A DNA stretch of 64,000 nt from Lachnospiraceae bacterium (GTDB lineage Bacteria > Bacillota > Clostridia > Lachnospirales > Lachnospiraceae): contig JAETRI010000014.1 of NCBI GenBank assembly GCA_021770245.1, positions 1-64,000 on the forward strand, given 5' to 3'. Made by a program: the position numbers and the translations under genes. Each line of letters starts with the position of its first letter. The stretch's first letter is position 1. Under the pieces are notes generated by a model that worked only from the letters and a program-made list of their open reading frames with translations, had not been told where the DNA came from and searched no databases. Of the stretch, positions 57,281-64,000 are shown piece by piece.

Positions 57281-58099
57281 ATGAAGATGAAAACAGCTTA
57301 TACCGGATGGATGTGGCTGCATAAATGGACCGGGGATGGTGCGCAGTTTCGGGCCCGGTTTGAAGAATGCGTGAAGGAACTGGCCTACCTGGGATATGAG
57401 TATCTGGAGAATTTTACGTTTTTAAGGGATCATTTAACGCCCGGTCAGGTGCGTAAGATCTGCGGGGAATACGGGATTTTGATCTCGGCACTGTACGCCA
57501 ATCTGGCAGCGGGAGAGGAGGCGTTAAAGCGGGATATGGATTATGTGGCGCAGATCGGCGGAAAATGGCTGATCGCCTCGAGCCCGAACTGGCCGGAGGA
57601 TCAGGGGCTGGATTCGCCGCCGGACTGGGAAGAGGTAAAGCGGGAAGCCGATCTGTGCAACCGGCTGGGGGACTATGCCGGGAGCCGGGGGATTGCGCTT
57701 TTACATAATCATCACTCCTACACCCCGGTGTGCCGCAGGCCGGAAATCGATCTGTTTGCCGAATTGACGGATCCGAAATTGGTTGGCTTCTGCGTGGATA
57801 ACGGCCATGCGGCCGTGGCGGGAATGGACGCCGTATCGTTGGTGCGCGACTATGCGGAGAGGGTGGCGTATGTCCACATCAAGGATCTGGATCCTTCGCT
57901 TTCCTGGCGCGGCCGGGGACTTAGCTGGGTGCCGCTGGGACACGGCATTCTGAATTTTTCGGAGTTTTTTGCCGCCCTACGGGAGATAGGGTTTGAGGGA
58001 ATCGTCTGTGCGGGGCTGCCTGCGGGATGTGAGAAAATTAACCGTTTTGAATCGGCCCGGCTTTCCCGGATTTATATGCGAAGCGCCCTGGGGCTGTAA
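57281..58099 (+). CDS. Sugar phosphate isomerase/epimerase (xylose-isomerase-like TIM barrel)
   Basis: The 272-aa protein belongs to the AP-endonuclease-2/IolE-type barrel family: ELAYLGYEYLENFTFLRDHL, ALLHNHHSYTPVCRRPEID, VGFCVDNGHAAVAGMD, VAYVHIKDLDPSLSWRGRGL, WVPLGHGILNFSEFFAALRE. Metal ligands are expected at E, D, H and E of these blocks. The start at ATG 57281 is set by AAAGGA of the repeat. It is last in the importer transcript and may isomerise the imported sugar. Confidence 0.8.
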   Translation: MKMKTAYTGWMWLHKWTGDGAQFRARFEECVKELAYLGYEYLENFTFLRDHLTPGQVRKICGEYGILISALYANLAAGEEALKRDMDYVAQIGGKWLIASSPNWPEDQGLDSPPDWEEVKREADLCNRLGDYAGSRGIALLHNHHSYTPVCRRPEIDLFAELTDPKLVGFCVDNGHAAVAGMDAVSLVRDYAERVAYVHIKDLDPSLSWRGRGLSWVPLGHGILNFSEFFAALREIGFEGIVCAGLPAGCEKINRFESARLSRIYMRSALGL

Positions 58100-58112
58100 C
58101 CGGGAGGAAGTT

Positions 58113-58862
58113 ATGCGGATAGAATGGCCTTACCTGCTCTACACCTTTTTGATTTGTATCGGCGGCGGATTGATCCAGGCGACCACCGGGTTTGGATTCG
58201 GCATCTTTGTCATGGTGTTTTTCCCGTTGTTCCTGCCGGTGGTACAGGCTTCCAGCCTGTCCAGCCTGATCCTGATTTTCCTGCTGAGCGCGCTGGCCTG
58301 GCGCTACCGGGATCATGTGCAGTGGAAGCAGGCCCTGTTTCCTGCGGCAATCTATCTGATCGCCAATACGATCATCGTCCGGCTGATACCGAAGATCGAC
58401 CTTTCCGGCATTCATTTCTGGCTGGGGGTATTCATGGTGCTGATCGCCGTTTATATGGCGTTCATGAACCAAAGGATCCGGATCCGGCCGAACTGGAAGG
58501 CGGCCGCCGTCTGTTCCACGCTGTCCGGAGCGGCGGACGGCCTGTTCGGGATCGGAGGGCCGCCGATGACGATCTATTTCATCGCCCTTTTGGGCGGCGA
58601 CAAGCTGGCCTATCTGGGGACGATCCAGTGCTTTTTCTGGGTAACCAACCTGATCAACAGCTTCAACCGGATCACCGGCGGAGTCCTGGAAGCCGCTACG
58701 CTGTGGCTCGTTCTTCCCGGAGTCCTGGGACAGTTTATCGGGATCGCGGCGGGGAACCGGGTGGTCCGCAGGATCGACAGCAGGCATTTTCAGCCCTTTG
58801 TGTATCTGTTTCTGGCCGTCGCCGGCATTCTGACGTGCATTTCCGGCCTTTTACGGTCATAG
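58113..58862 (+). CDS. TauE/SafE-family membrane permease
   Basis: The 249-aa integral membrane protein has about eight hydrophobic segments and the family hallmarks GGGLIQATTGFGFGIFVMVF near the N-terminus and GAADGLFGIGGPPMTIYFIA in the middle. TauE/SafE proteins export or import sulfonates and small organic anions. ATG 58113 follows GGGAGGAAG, 13 nt after the isomerase gene, so it is co-transcribed with it. It overlaps the convergent plsC gene by 6 bp. Confidence 0.88.
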   Translation: MRIEWPYLLYTFLICIGGGLIQATTGFGFGIFVMVFFPLFLPVVQASSLSSLILIFLLSALAWRYRDHVQWKQALFPAAIYLIANTIIVRLIPKIDLSGIHFWLGVFMVLIAVYMAFMNQRIRIRPNWKAAAVCSTLSGAADGLFGIGGPPMTIYFIALLGGDKLAYLGTIQCFFWVTNLINSFNRITGGVLEAATLWLVLPGVLGQFIGIAAGNRVVRRIDSRHFQPFVYLFLAVAGILTCISGLLRS

Positions 58863-59591
58863 GGCTTCCCTGTTTTTAAAATACATTACCCGGATCCGTT
58901 CCAGGGTCATATCGGCCAGCCTCTTTTTTTCCTCCCGGGTAAGCCCGGCGGGATCGATGGGCTGGCCGTATTCGATGATCACATGGGTCTTTTTCACCCG
59001 GGGAAGGTGATCCTCGAAGATATCCCCGGCGTTGTTGATGGCGACGGGAACGATGGGACAGCCGGACTTCTCCGCAATTTTGAAGCTCCCCGCATGGAAG
59101 GGCAGGAACGTATCCGGTACCCGGTTGCGGGTGCCCTCCGGGAAAATACAGATAGAGATCCCCGATTTTACCTTCTCCACGGCGGTGAGAATGATCTTCG
59201 CACCCTGCTTGAGGTCATTGCGGTCGAGAAACAGGCAGTGAAGATTGCGCATCCAGTTGCTGAGAAGGGGAATCTTCTTCATTTCGATCTTGGCGATATA
59301 GCCCGTGGGACGCGGCACGCGCACGTAGGTCATGAGGATGTCAAAATAGCTGCGGTGGTTCCCGATATAGAGCACGGCCCGATCTTTAGGGACGCGTTCC
59401 TCTCCGATATAGGTAATCTTCACCCCGGAGAACCGCAGGCACCACCGGAATGCCCAGTTGACGATGGCCAGGGAAGAACGGTCCTTGATATCCATACGGA
59501 ATTTGCCGATGATCCACTCTGCGATGAGCGCAGGGATGCTGAAAATAAGAAAAAGAGTAACAAAAACTGCTATGGCAATCAGACGGATCAT
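58857..59591 (-). CDS. plsC: 1-acyl-sn-glycerol-3-phosphate acyltransferase
   Basis: PlsC adds the second acyl chain to lysophosphatidate at the inner membrane face. The 244-aa protein has an N-terminal membrane helix (MIRLIAIAVFVTLFLIFSIP), the catalytic NHRSYFD (NHxxxxD), LDRNDLKQG, FPEGTRNRV and VPVAINNAG, all expected motifs in order. ATG 59591 follows GGATAGGAGC, the end of the double leader repeat. The gene is convergent with, and overlaps, the TauE gene. Confidence 0.9.
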   Translation of the reverse strand: MIRLIAIAVFVTLFLIFSIPALIAEWIIGKFRMDIKDRSSLAIVNWAFRWCLRFSGVKITYIGEERVPKDRAVLYIGNHRSYFDILMTYVRVPRPTGYIAKIEMKKIPLLSNWMRNLHCLFLDRNDLKQGAKIILTAVEKVKSGISICIFPEGTRNRVPDTFLPFHAGSFKIAEKSGCPIVPVAINNAGDIFEDHLPRVKKTHVIIEYGQPIDPAGLTREEKKRLADMTLERIRVMYFKNREAL

Positions 59592-59700
59592 GTTTTGCTC
59601 CTATCCGCGCGCTTTAGCGCGCATATAAATCAGAAAGATTGAAACGAAGTTTCAATTTTGCTCCGATCCGCGCACTTTAGCGCGCAGATAAAGTCCTATG
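59592..59700 (-). promoter_or_regulatory. Double leader repeat upstream of plsC
   Basis: Minus-strand order: a GCGC-type hairpin and CGGATCGGAGC; then ATTGAAAC-TTC-GTTTCAAT; then CTGATTTATATGC; then GCGCGC-TAAA-GCGCGC and GGATAGGAGC before the ATG. This has the same order as the copies at 35123 and 49821. Confidence 0.75.
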
Positions 59701-59717
59701 TCAATATGGTTCGTGAC

Positions 59718-59745
59718 CTGCCGCGCAGGACGCGGCAGGAAAGGT
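59718..59745 (+). repeat. Orphan hairpin repeat between plsC leader and a convergent gene end
   Basis: CTGCCGCG-CAGGA-CGCGGCAG is followed by GAAAGG, the plus-strand form of the repeat, but no plus-strand gene follows. It may be a mobile or relic copy. Confidence 0.55.
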
Positions 59746-61139
59746 TAGAAGGCATAAAGAATCTCGTCCGCATCGCTGATTATCTGCCGTAGATGATGAT
59801 CCAATCTACCTTGTATAAATTCTTGTTTCGCCCGCGCGATAAAACGGGCATCCGTATACAGTCTCGAAATAGTGATTAATAATCCCCCAACATCCAGCAT
59901 CTTCCTGTTTTTTGTGATCCATGCTGCCGCAGCGTTTCCGGTGGAGGCTAACACATTTGAATATAACAAAATTTTTCGTGTCCTGACCTCAAACAAATCC
60001 CGGTTTCCATCGCGATTTTCGTCATAATATAGGCCATGGAGCAAGCTGATGATCATATTAATTAAGATCGATAAAATAGCGGAAGTTCCCTCTATTTTGC
60101 TATCCCTCACAAAACACAAAAAGTCGTACTGACCGGAATACAGTGTTCCGGCCAAAGTTTCGTTGAAAGCTCCAAGGAGAGGGACAGGCAGCCCATCTTT
60201 TGTATACATATCAGATTTGTAGTGCACTGCCTGCCGAAAAACCGCTGCCGGCAATTTATATTTATCACTCTGAATTTGGTCTGAAGTTTCTGCAAACAGT
60301 TGGGGAATCAATACCCGTTTATTTGTCAGGCTCCCCTTTTCCACCCGGTAAGACACAAGGTTATTCAGCGTCAGAGTATCGGTCAGGATGTCTGCGGTCC
60401 CAAAAATCCAGCCGAGTATTGGGTCATGGCCTAACGTTCGGTAACGGTGTGTGTTTCCGCCAAGCCCTACTTTTAAGACTTTCTTAGAACCCTTGATGAC
60501 GTCATAAGGAACGCCGGAGAAAATAATTTCTTTCCAGGTCTTGCCCTCTTGTTCTCTTAAACGACGGCCCTGCTGCTTCTTTTCTGTGGGCCAATCTTTG
60601 TGTTTTTCCACAAACTCCTCTTTGAGCTTTTTTACCAGTTCTTCCCCTTCGTCCGCGGTGATACGAGTTGCTTTGTCTATTGTCGTTCCGATTTCAGGCA
60701 TCAGCACCCATCTCAATGTCTGTAGTGCTGCCGCAGTCACTGTCATGGACAGGTCGACGCCATCCAGAGCGGTACATCTTCGGAATTCCCGGTTAATATG
60801 TTCCAGGTCCTGATAAGCGTTTTCAAATTCGGATTGCGATAGGAGATCTTCTAATGCAATATCGTACGGATAGCGTTCCTGCGCCTGATGAACCATGTCC
60901 TCCCAGGCATCGGATGCTGCGGCAGGGATTTTGGGCAAAGGCCTGGAGTCGGTTCCGGGCACCGGCGGCTCTGGCTTGTAGCCGAGGGATTTTAGCAGCG
61001 TTTCACTCTCTGAGATTTGAGCATCACAGGAAGCGCGCATTTCCGTAAGCTGCATATCTATTTCAGCCAGTTCGTCCTGCTGGTACTTGAGAACTTTATT
61101 GAGTTCTTTCTCCAGCTTATTGTAGCGATAACGCCCCAT
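59745..61139 (-). CDS. Unrecognised 464-aa protein of a two-gene operon
   Basis: The N-terminal 45 residues form a coiled-coil-like helix (MGRYRYNKLEKELNKVLKYQ, then EIDMQLTEMRASC). The most conserved-looking block is near residue 255: GLGGNTHRYRTLGHDPILGW, then IFGTADILTDTLTLN. There is no P-loop or catalytic triad that I can name. ATG 61139 is 6 nt after GGAGG. The gene begins 44 nt after the glycine-rich protein gene and must act with it. A defence or contact-related function is possible, but nothing in the sequence proves it. Confidence 0.6.
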   Translation of the reverse strand: MGRYRYNKLEKELNKVLKYQQDELAEIDMQLTEMRASCDAQISESETLLKSLGYKPEPPVPGTDSRPLPKIPAAASDAWEDMVHQAQERYPYDIALEDLLSQSEFENAYQDLEHINREFRRCTALDGVDLSMTVTAAALQTLRWVLMPEIGTTIDKATRITADEGEELVKKLKEEFVEKHKDWPTEKKQQGRRLREQEGKTWKEIIFSGVPYDVIKGSKKVLKVGLGGNTHRYRTLGHDPILGWIFGTADILTDTLTLNNLVSYRVEKGSLTNKRVLIPQLFAETSDQIQSDKYKLPAAVFRQAVHYKSDMYTKDGLPVPLLGAFNETLAGTLYSGQYDFLCFVRDSKIEGTSAILSILINMIISLLHGLYYDENRDGNRDLFEVRTRKILLYSNVLASTGNAAAAWITKNRKMLDVGGLLITISRLYTDARFIARAKQEFIQGRLDHHLRQIISDADEILYAF

Positions 61140-61183
61140 AGCTTTCCTCCAATTTGGACGATACGAATATGATTTCACACCCT

Positions 61184-61753
61184 CTAAGCGATATATCCCA
61201 AATCATGTTTCAAATCCTTTAAAGCCTGAGTGAGCAAAATATTTAAACTCGATAGGTAATCCTGCCGTTCCCTGCTTTCATTCAGCGCGGCCTTCTGCGC
61301 CTTAATAATTGCCTGGTGCTTTTTTAGGACTTCCTGATAAAGCCGCTCTTTTTCCTGTTTCAACTGCCTGTGTTTGAGGTGTGCGGCTAAACCGACGCCT
61401 CCTGCCGCCAGGCCGGCAACAGGCGCGGCTAAAACAAATATGCCGGCAACCATAGGAGATAATGCCCCGCCGATCAGGGCAGAAAGCCCGGCGCCTGCCG
61501 TTGCTAAGCCAGACGTAATCCCCGCCGCAGAAAGTCCGACTGCGCCAAGTCCATAAAGCGCGGTAAATGAAATCGCGCTGCCGATGCCGGCCCCGATAGC
61601 TCCGGTCAAAACCTCCGGAATTGCGCTTTCCCGGATCGTGCGCTTTGAATCGTTTAAAGCCATCGCAGCCTCATTGACTACATTGACCACCTGCTGAAGC
61701 GCTTCTACGCTCTGGAAATTCATTTCTTTTTTCTTTTTGATATATCCGCCCAT
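61184..61753 (-). CDS. Glycine-zipper-type hydrophobic protein of a two-gene operon
   Basis: Residues 45-130 are almost all Gly, Ala, Ser, Ile and Leu with glycine-zipper spacing (GAIGAGIGSAISFTALYGLG, then GAGLSALIGGALSPMVAGIF, LAAPVAGLAAGGVGLAAHLK). They are flanked by an N-terminal helix and a C-terminal coiled coil (KQEKERLYQEVLKKHQAII). This looks like a membrane-inserting or oligomerising segment between two helices. The start is uncertain: 61753 or ATG 61723; neither has a strong ribosome site. It is the first gene of the operon with the 464-aa protein. The function is unknown. Confidence 0.6.
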   Translation of the reverse strand: MGGYIKKKKEMNFQSVEALQQVVNVVNEAAMALNDSKRTIRESAIPEVLTGAIGAGIGSAISFTALYGLGAVGLSAAGITSGLATAGAGLSALIGGALSPMVAGIFVLAAPVAGLAAGGVGLAAHLKHRQLKQEKERLYQEVLKKHQAIIKAQKAALNESRERQDYLSSLNILLTQALKDLKHDLGYIA

Positions 61754-62145
61754 CCCGCCTGCCCCACTTTCTCTAATCTGCCTGTTTTCCCTGTTTCCGG
61801 CAAGGTCCCTGCCCGGAGGATTGTCAGAAACACAAAGAACAAGACCGGGTTTTTATCTCAGCCCCGCCCTGATAAAACCAGGCAGCGTACATGATCTTCC
61901 AAATCCGGCCTTAAAAATCCGCGCTGAACGGATATCATAGTCCCGTGGTGCGGCGCAGGATTACCGTGCAAAGCGGCTGATTCATGCATACAGGGCCGCA
62001 GGATGTTCTGGCACCTTGCGGCCTGCCGCTTTTGTATCTCTATTTGCAATTTTAACCGATAGTGTGAGATACAGCAATAGCCTTTTTCTCGAAATTTGGG
62101 ATAAAAACCTGAAAAAGACACGATAAACGCAGGAACAGATCTGCG
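61754..62145. other. Intergenic region upstream of the two-gene operon
   Basis: No gene is supported. GGCCGCAGG with a matching CCTTGCGGCC (about 61991-62020) and a terminator at 62126-62147 are visible, but no clear promoter. A short minus-strand frame at 61858-62121 has no ribosome site and lies across these structures. Confidence 0.45.
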
Positions 62146-62147
62146 TT
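62126..62147 (-). terminator. Terminator of the VTT-domain gene
   Basis: On the minus strand AACGCAG-ATCTGTTC-CTGCGTT is followed by TATCGTGTCTTTTT. It starts at the stop codon of the gene. Confidence 0.65.
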
Positions 62148-62811
62148 AGGTAAGACAGTGCCTGATATAATAAATCACGGATGCCACTGCCGTCAGCGTC
62201 ATGAGAAACGCGGAAAGGAGGAAAGCCGGCGAGCCGGGTTCGGTGATGCTTGCGCCGAGGACGGTCGACAGGACGACTCCCAATGTGGTGCCCAAAACGC
62301 CCCCGGCCAGATAATCCCGGAAGGGAATCTTCCTGGCGCCGAGATATAAGCTCACCGCATCCCCGGGCAGAAAGCAGAATGTGCGTAACAGGAAAGAAAG
62401 GAACAGGGGATTCTGCTTCCGGCCGGCATGTATTTCTTCCAGCTTTGGGTACTTTTTGACAAGGCCCTCCACCAAACCGGAGCCGGAAATGCGCCCTATC
62501 CAATAGGGGATGGAGAGCGTGACTGCCCTTCCCAGAAAATTGATGAGCAGCGCCAGGGGCGTCCGGAAAAGATGGCCGGTCGCTATCTGGAGGACCGCAA
62601 TGGGGAATACGAAGGATACGCTTTTCAGAGCGTACAGGGCCAAAATGGTCAGGGCTGTGGCAGCGGGAGATTGGGGCGTATAGTCTAAAACGTCCTGTAC
62701 GGTGATCTCTTTCCCGGAGGCGAGAATGACGATGACGAATATCACACATGCCGCAAGGGGGAGGGACTTGAGAATCGCTTTGATTTTCTTGTTTTTATGC
62801 GGATGATACAT
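62146..62811 (-). CDS. VTT/DedA-like membrane protein
   Basis: The 221-aa integral membrane protein has a basic N-terminus, five or six hydrophobic helices and the VTT-domain pattern: FPIAVLQIATGHLFRTPLA, then SIPYWIGRISGSGLVEGLV, and the arginine-containing FLLRTFCFLPGDAVSLYLGA, GARKIPFRDYLAGGVLGTT. DedA/TVP38-type proteins take part in envelope lipid recycling. ATG 62811 is preferred over longer frames because residues before it resemble no family; the ribosome site (GGGGA) is modest. A terminator follows directly. Confidence 0.7.
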   Translation of the reverse strand: MYHPHKNKKIKAILKSLPLAACVIFVIVILASGKEITVQDVLDYTPQSPAATALTILALYALKSVSFVFPIAVLQIATGHLFRTPLALLINFLGRAVTLSIPYWIGRISGSGLVEGLVKKYPKLEEIHAGRKQNPLFLSFLLRTFCFLPGDAVSLYLGARKIPFRDYLAGGVLGTTLGVVLSTVLGASITEPGSPAFLLSAFLMTLTAVASVIYYIRHCLT

Positions 62812-62960
62812 GGCTTTTTTCCCCTTTATTGAAAGGAAGAGACGGCGCAAAACCTGCTTCGCCGTCCCCTCGCTATTTTCAGGATAAACGCTGCGCCCGT
62901 CTGCCGTCTCCGGCCGCAGCATTTATCCTGTCGTTATTTCAGCCTGAGGCTGCCGGATGC

Positions 62961-64000
62961 TCAGCCGGTCTGACGGCAGGCATTGTTTTTGTTCCGGGCG
63001 CTTTTGGCCCACAGCTCGTCGGCGACCGGCTCCCAGTCCTGTGCATAGCGGTCACATTTTGCACAGAGATGTTCCGCGCTTTCGGGGGACTGCAGGTCGG
63101 TGGAGCGGGCTCCTGCGGCCGCGACCATACTCCGGAGCTTCTCCGGGTTTTCGAGCATCGGACAGGGGCGCATCATGTTTTCATGGAAGGGCTGTCCGTC
63201 ATGGTAGGCCATCATCATGGGTGAACGGAGTGCCTCCAAAAGGGATTTTTCCCGGATGTTGGAGTCGGAGTAGTGGATAAACACGCAGGGGTCAATGTCT
63301 CCGTTTGCGTTGATATGCAGATACCGGCGGCCGCCCGCGATGCATCCTCCCACATATTCGGCGTCATTTTGAAAATCCATGGCAAACAGCGGTTTTTCGG
63401 CCCGGTAGCGGCGGATCCTTTCGTAGGTTCCCCTGCGCTGGTCCGGAGTGGGCATCAGCTGCGGAGCCGCATCGTTTCCCACGGGCATATAATGGAAGTA
63501 CCAGACAAAATAGGCGCCCATCCGGATGAGCCCGTCAAAATATTCTTCTGACGTGATGGATTCATAGTTTGCGCTGGTATAGCAGGAGGAAATGCCGTAG
63601 ATCAGCTTTTTATCCCGCAGCAGCTCCATTGCCTTTAATACCTTTTGGTAGACGCCGTCTCCGCGCCTTCCGTCCGTAGCCTCGCGGGAGCCCTCCAGGG
63701 AAATGGCAGGGACAAAGTTTCCCACCCGGAGCATCTCGTCGGCAAAGGCTTCATCGATCAAGGTTGCGTTCGTAAAGCACAGGAACACACAATCGGAATG
63801 CGCTTCGCACAGCCGTATCAAATCTTTTTTGCGGACCAGAGGTTCACCGCCGGTATAAATATAGAAATAGACACCCAGCTCTTTGCCCTGACGGATGATA
63901 TCGTCAATTTCCTCATAGGAAAGATTCAGCTTATTGCCGTATTCCGCCGCCCAGCATCCGGTGCAGTGGAGATTGCACGCGGAGGTGGGATCCAAAAGGA
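62961..64000 (-). CDS. Radical SAM/SPASM-type protein (5' end outside window)
   Basis: The visible 345 codons begin within the radical-SAM cluster motif TSACNLHCTGCW (CxxxCxxC), followed by YIYTGGEPLVRKKDL, CFTNATLIDEAFADEML, AISLEGSREATDGRRG and a C-terminal cysteine-rich region (YVGGCIAGGRRYLHINANGD, IDPCVFIHYSD, CPMLENPEKL, LCAKCDRYA) like SPASM clusters. The frame is open to the window edge, so its start is not seen. It resembles SAM enzymes that modify peptides or lipids; the substrate is unknown. Confidence 0.8.
   Translation of the reverse strand, partial: LLDPTSACNLHCTGCWAAEYGNKLNLSYEEIDDIIRQGKELGVYFYIYTGGEPLVRKKDLIRLCEAHSDCVFLCFTNATLIDEAFADEMLRVGNFVPAISLEGSREATDGRRGDGVYQKVLKAMELLRDKKLIYGISSCYTSANYESITSEEYFDGLIRMGAYFVWYFHYMPVGNDAAPQLMPTPDQRRGTYERIRRYRAEKPLFAMDFQNDAEYVGGCIAGGRRYLHINANGDIDPCVFIHYSDSNIREKSLLEALRSPMMMAYHDGQPFHENMMRPCPMLENPEKLRSMVAAAGARSTDLQSPESAEHLCAKCDRYAQDWEPVADELWAKSARNKNNACRQTG

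Noticed and set aside
61858-62121. An 87-codon minus-strand gene between the two-gene operon and the VTT gene
   Set aside because: It has no ribosome site, no motif and overlaps hairpins and a terminator.

Overview
The window looks like chromosomal DNA of an anaerobic, endospore-forming Clostridia bacterium, most likely a Lachnospiraceae relative. The pointers are SpoIID and SpoIIQ-like sporulation proteins, Gram-positive lipoproteins and murein genes, LplABC-type sugar transporters with YesM/YesN-type two-component systems, a PucR-type regulator and strong AGGAGG ribosome binding sites. The background is GC-rich, so long antisense open frames are common. Two stretches depart from it: 1-5.5 kb and 34-43 kb are visibly AT-richer. 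No rRNA, tRNA or CRISPR array was seen.

Layout. (1) 1 to about 5.5 kb is the right end of an integrative element: about a dozen small leftward cargo genes, each set off by its own terminator and a shared leader motif, and a rightward tyrosine integrase (4184-5422). (2) 5.6-17 kb is core chromosome: aconitase-family hydratase, spoIID-spoIIQ, amidohydrolase, membrane protein, ddl-murF and a PucR regulator. (3) 17-26 kb is a two-component system divergent from an ABC importer for an unknown glycan, bracketed by an MBL-fold and a PHP-family hydrolase. (4) 26-30.2 kb is a nucleobase-type permease, DUF917 and hydantoinase/oxoprolinase operon with a structured leader.

(5) 30.5-33.6 kb is the most unusual part. 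A tyrosine recombinase is enclosed by 27-bp inverted repeats, and a promoter near the right repeat points out of the segment at a TnpB-like protein that lacks all three RuvC catalytic acids. (6) 34-43.1 kb is an AT-rich surface-glycopolymer island: cytidylyltransferase, NAD epimerase, double LicD protein, TagF-like transferase, pyruvyltransferase-GDPD fusion and FkbM methyltransferase. (7) 43.1-47.4 kb is an accessory patch with two toxin-antitoxin pairs, gene remnants and a ptsI paralogue. (8) 47.7-58.9 kb is an arabinoside-type utilisation locus: GH51 enzyme, two-component system, ABC importer, TIM-barrel isomerase and TauE-type permease. (9) 58.9-64 kb holds plsC, an unrecognised two-gene operon, a VTT/DedA membrane protein and a truncated radical-SAM gene.

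Across the chromosomal part, but not in the 1-5.5 kb element, at least fourteen genes are preceded by members of one family of hairpins that end in the Shine-Dalgarno sequence. The hairpin arms differ in sequence between copies but still pair, and the units occur singly or in tandem. In two places they have been absorbed into coding sequence. This family and the invertible recombinase/dead-TnpB module are the two observations most worth following up.
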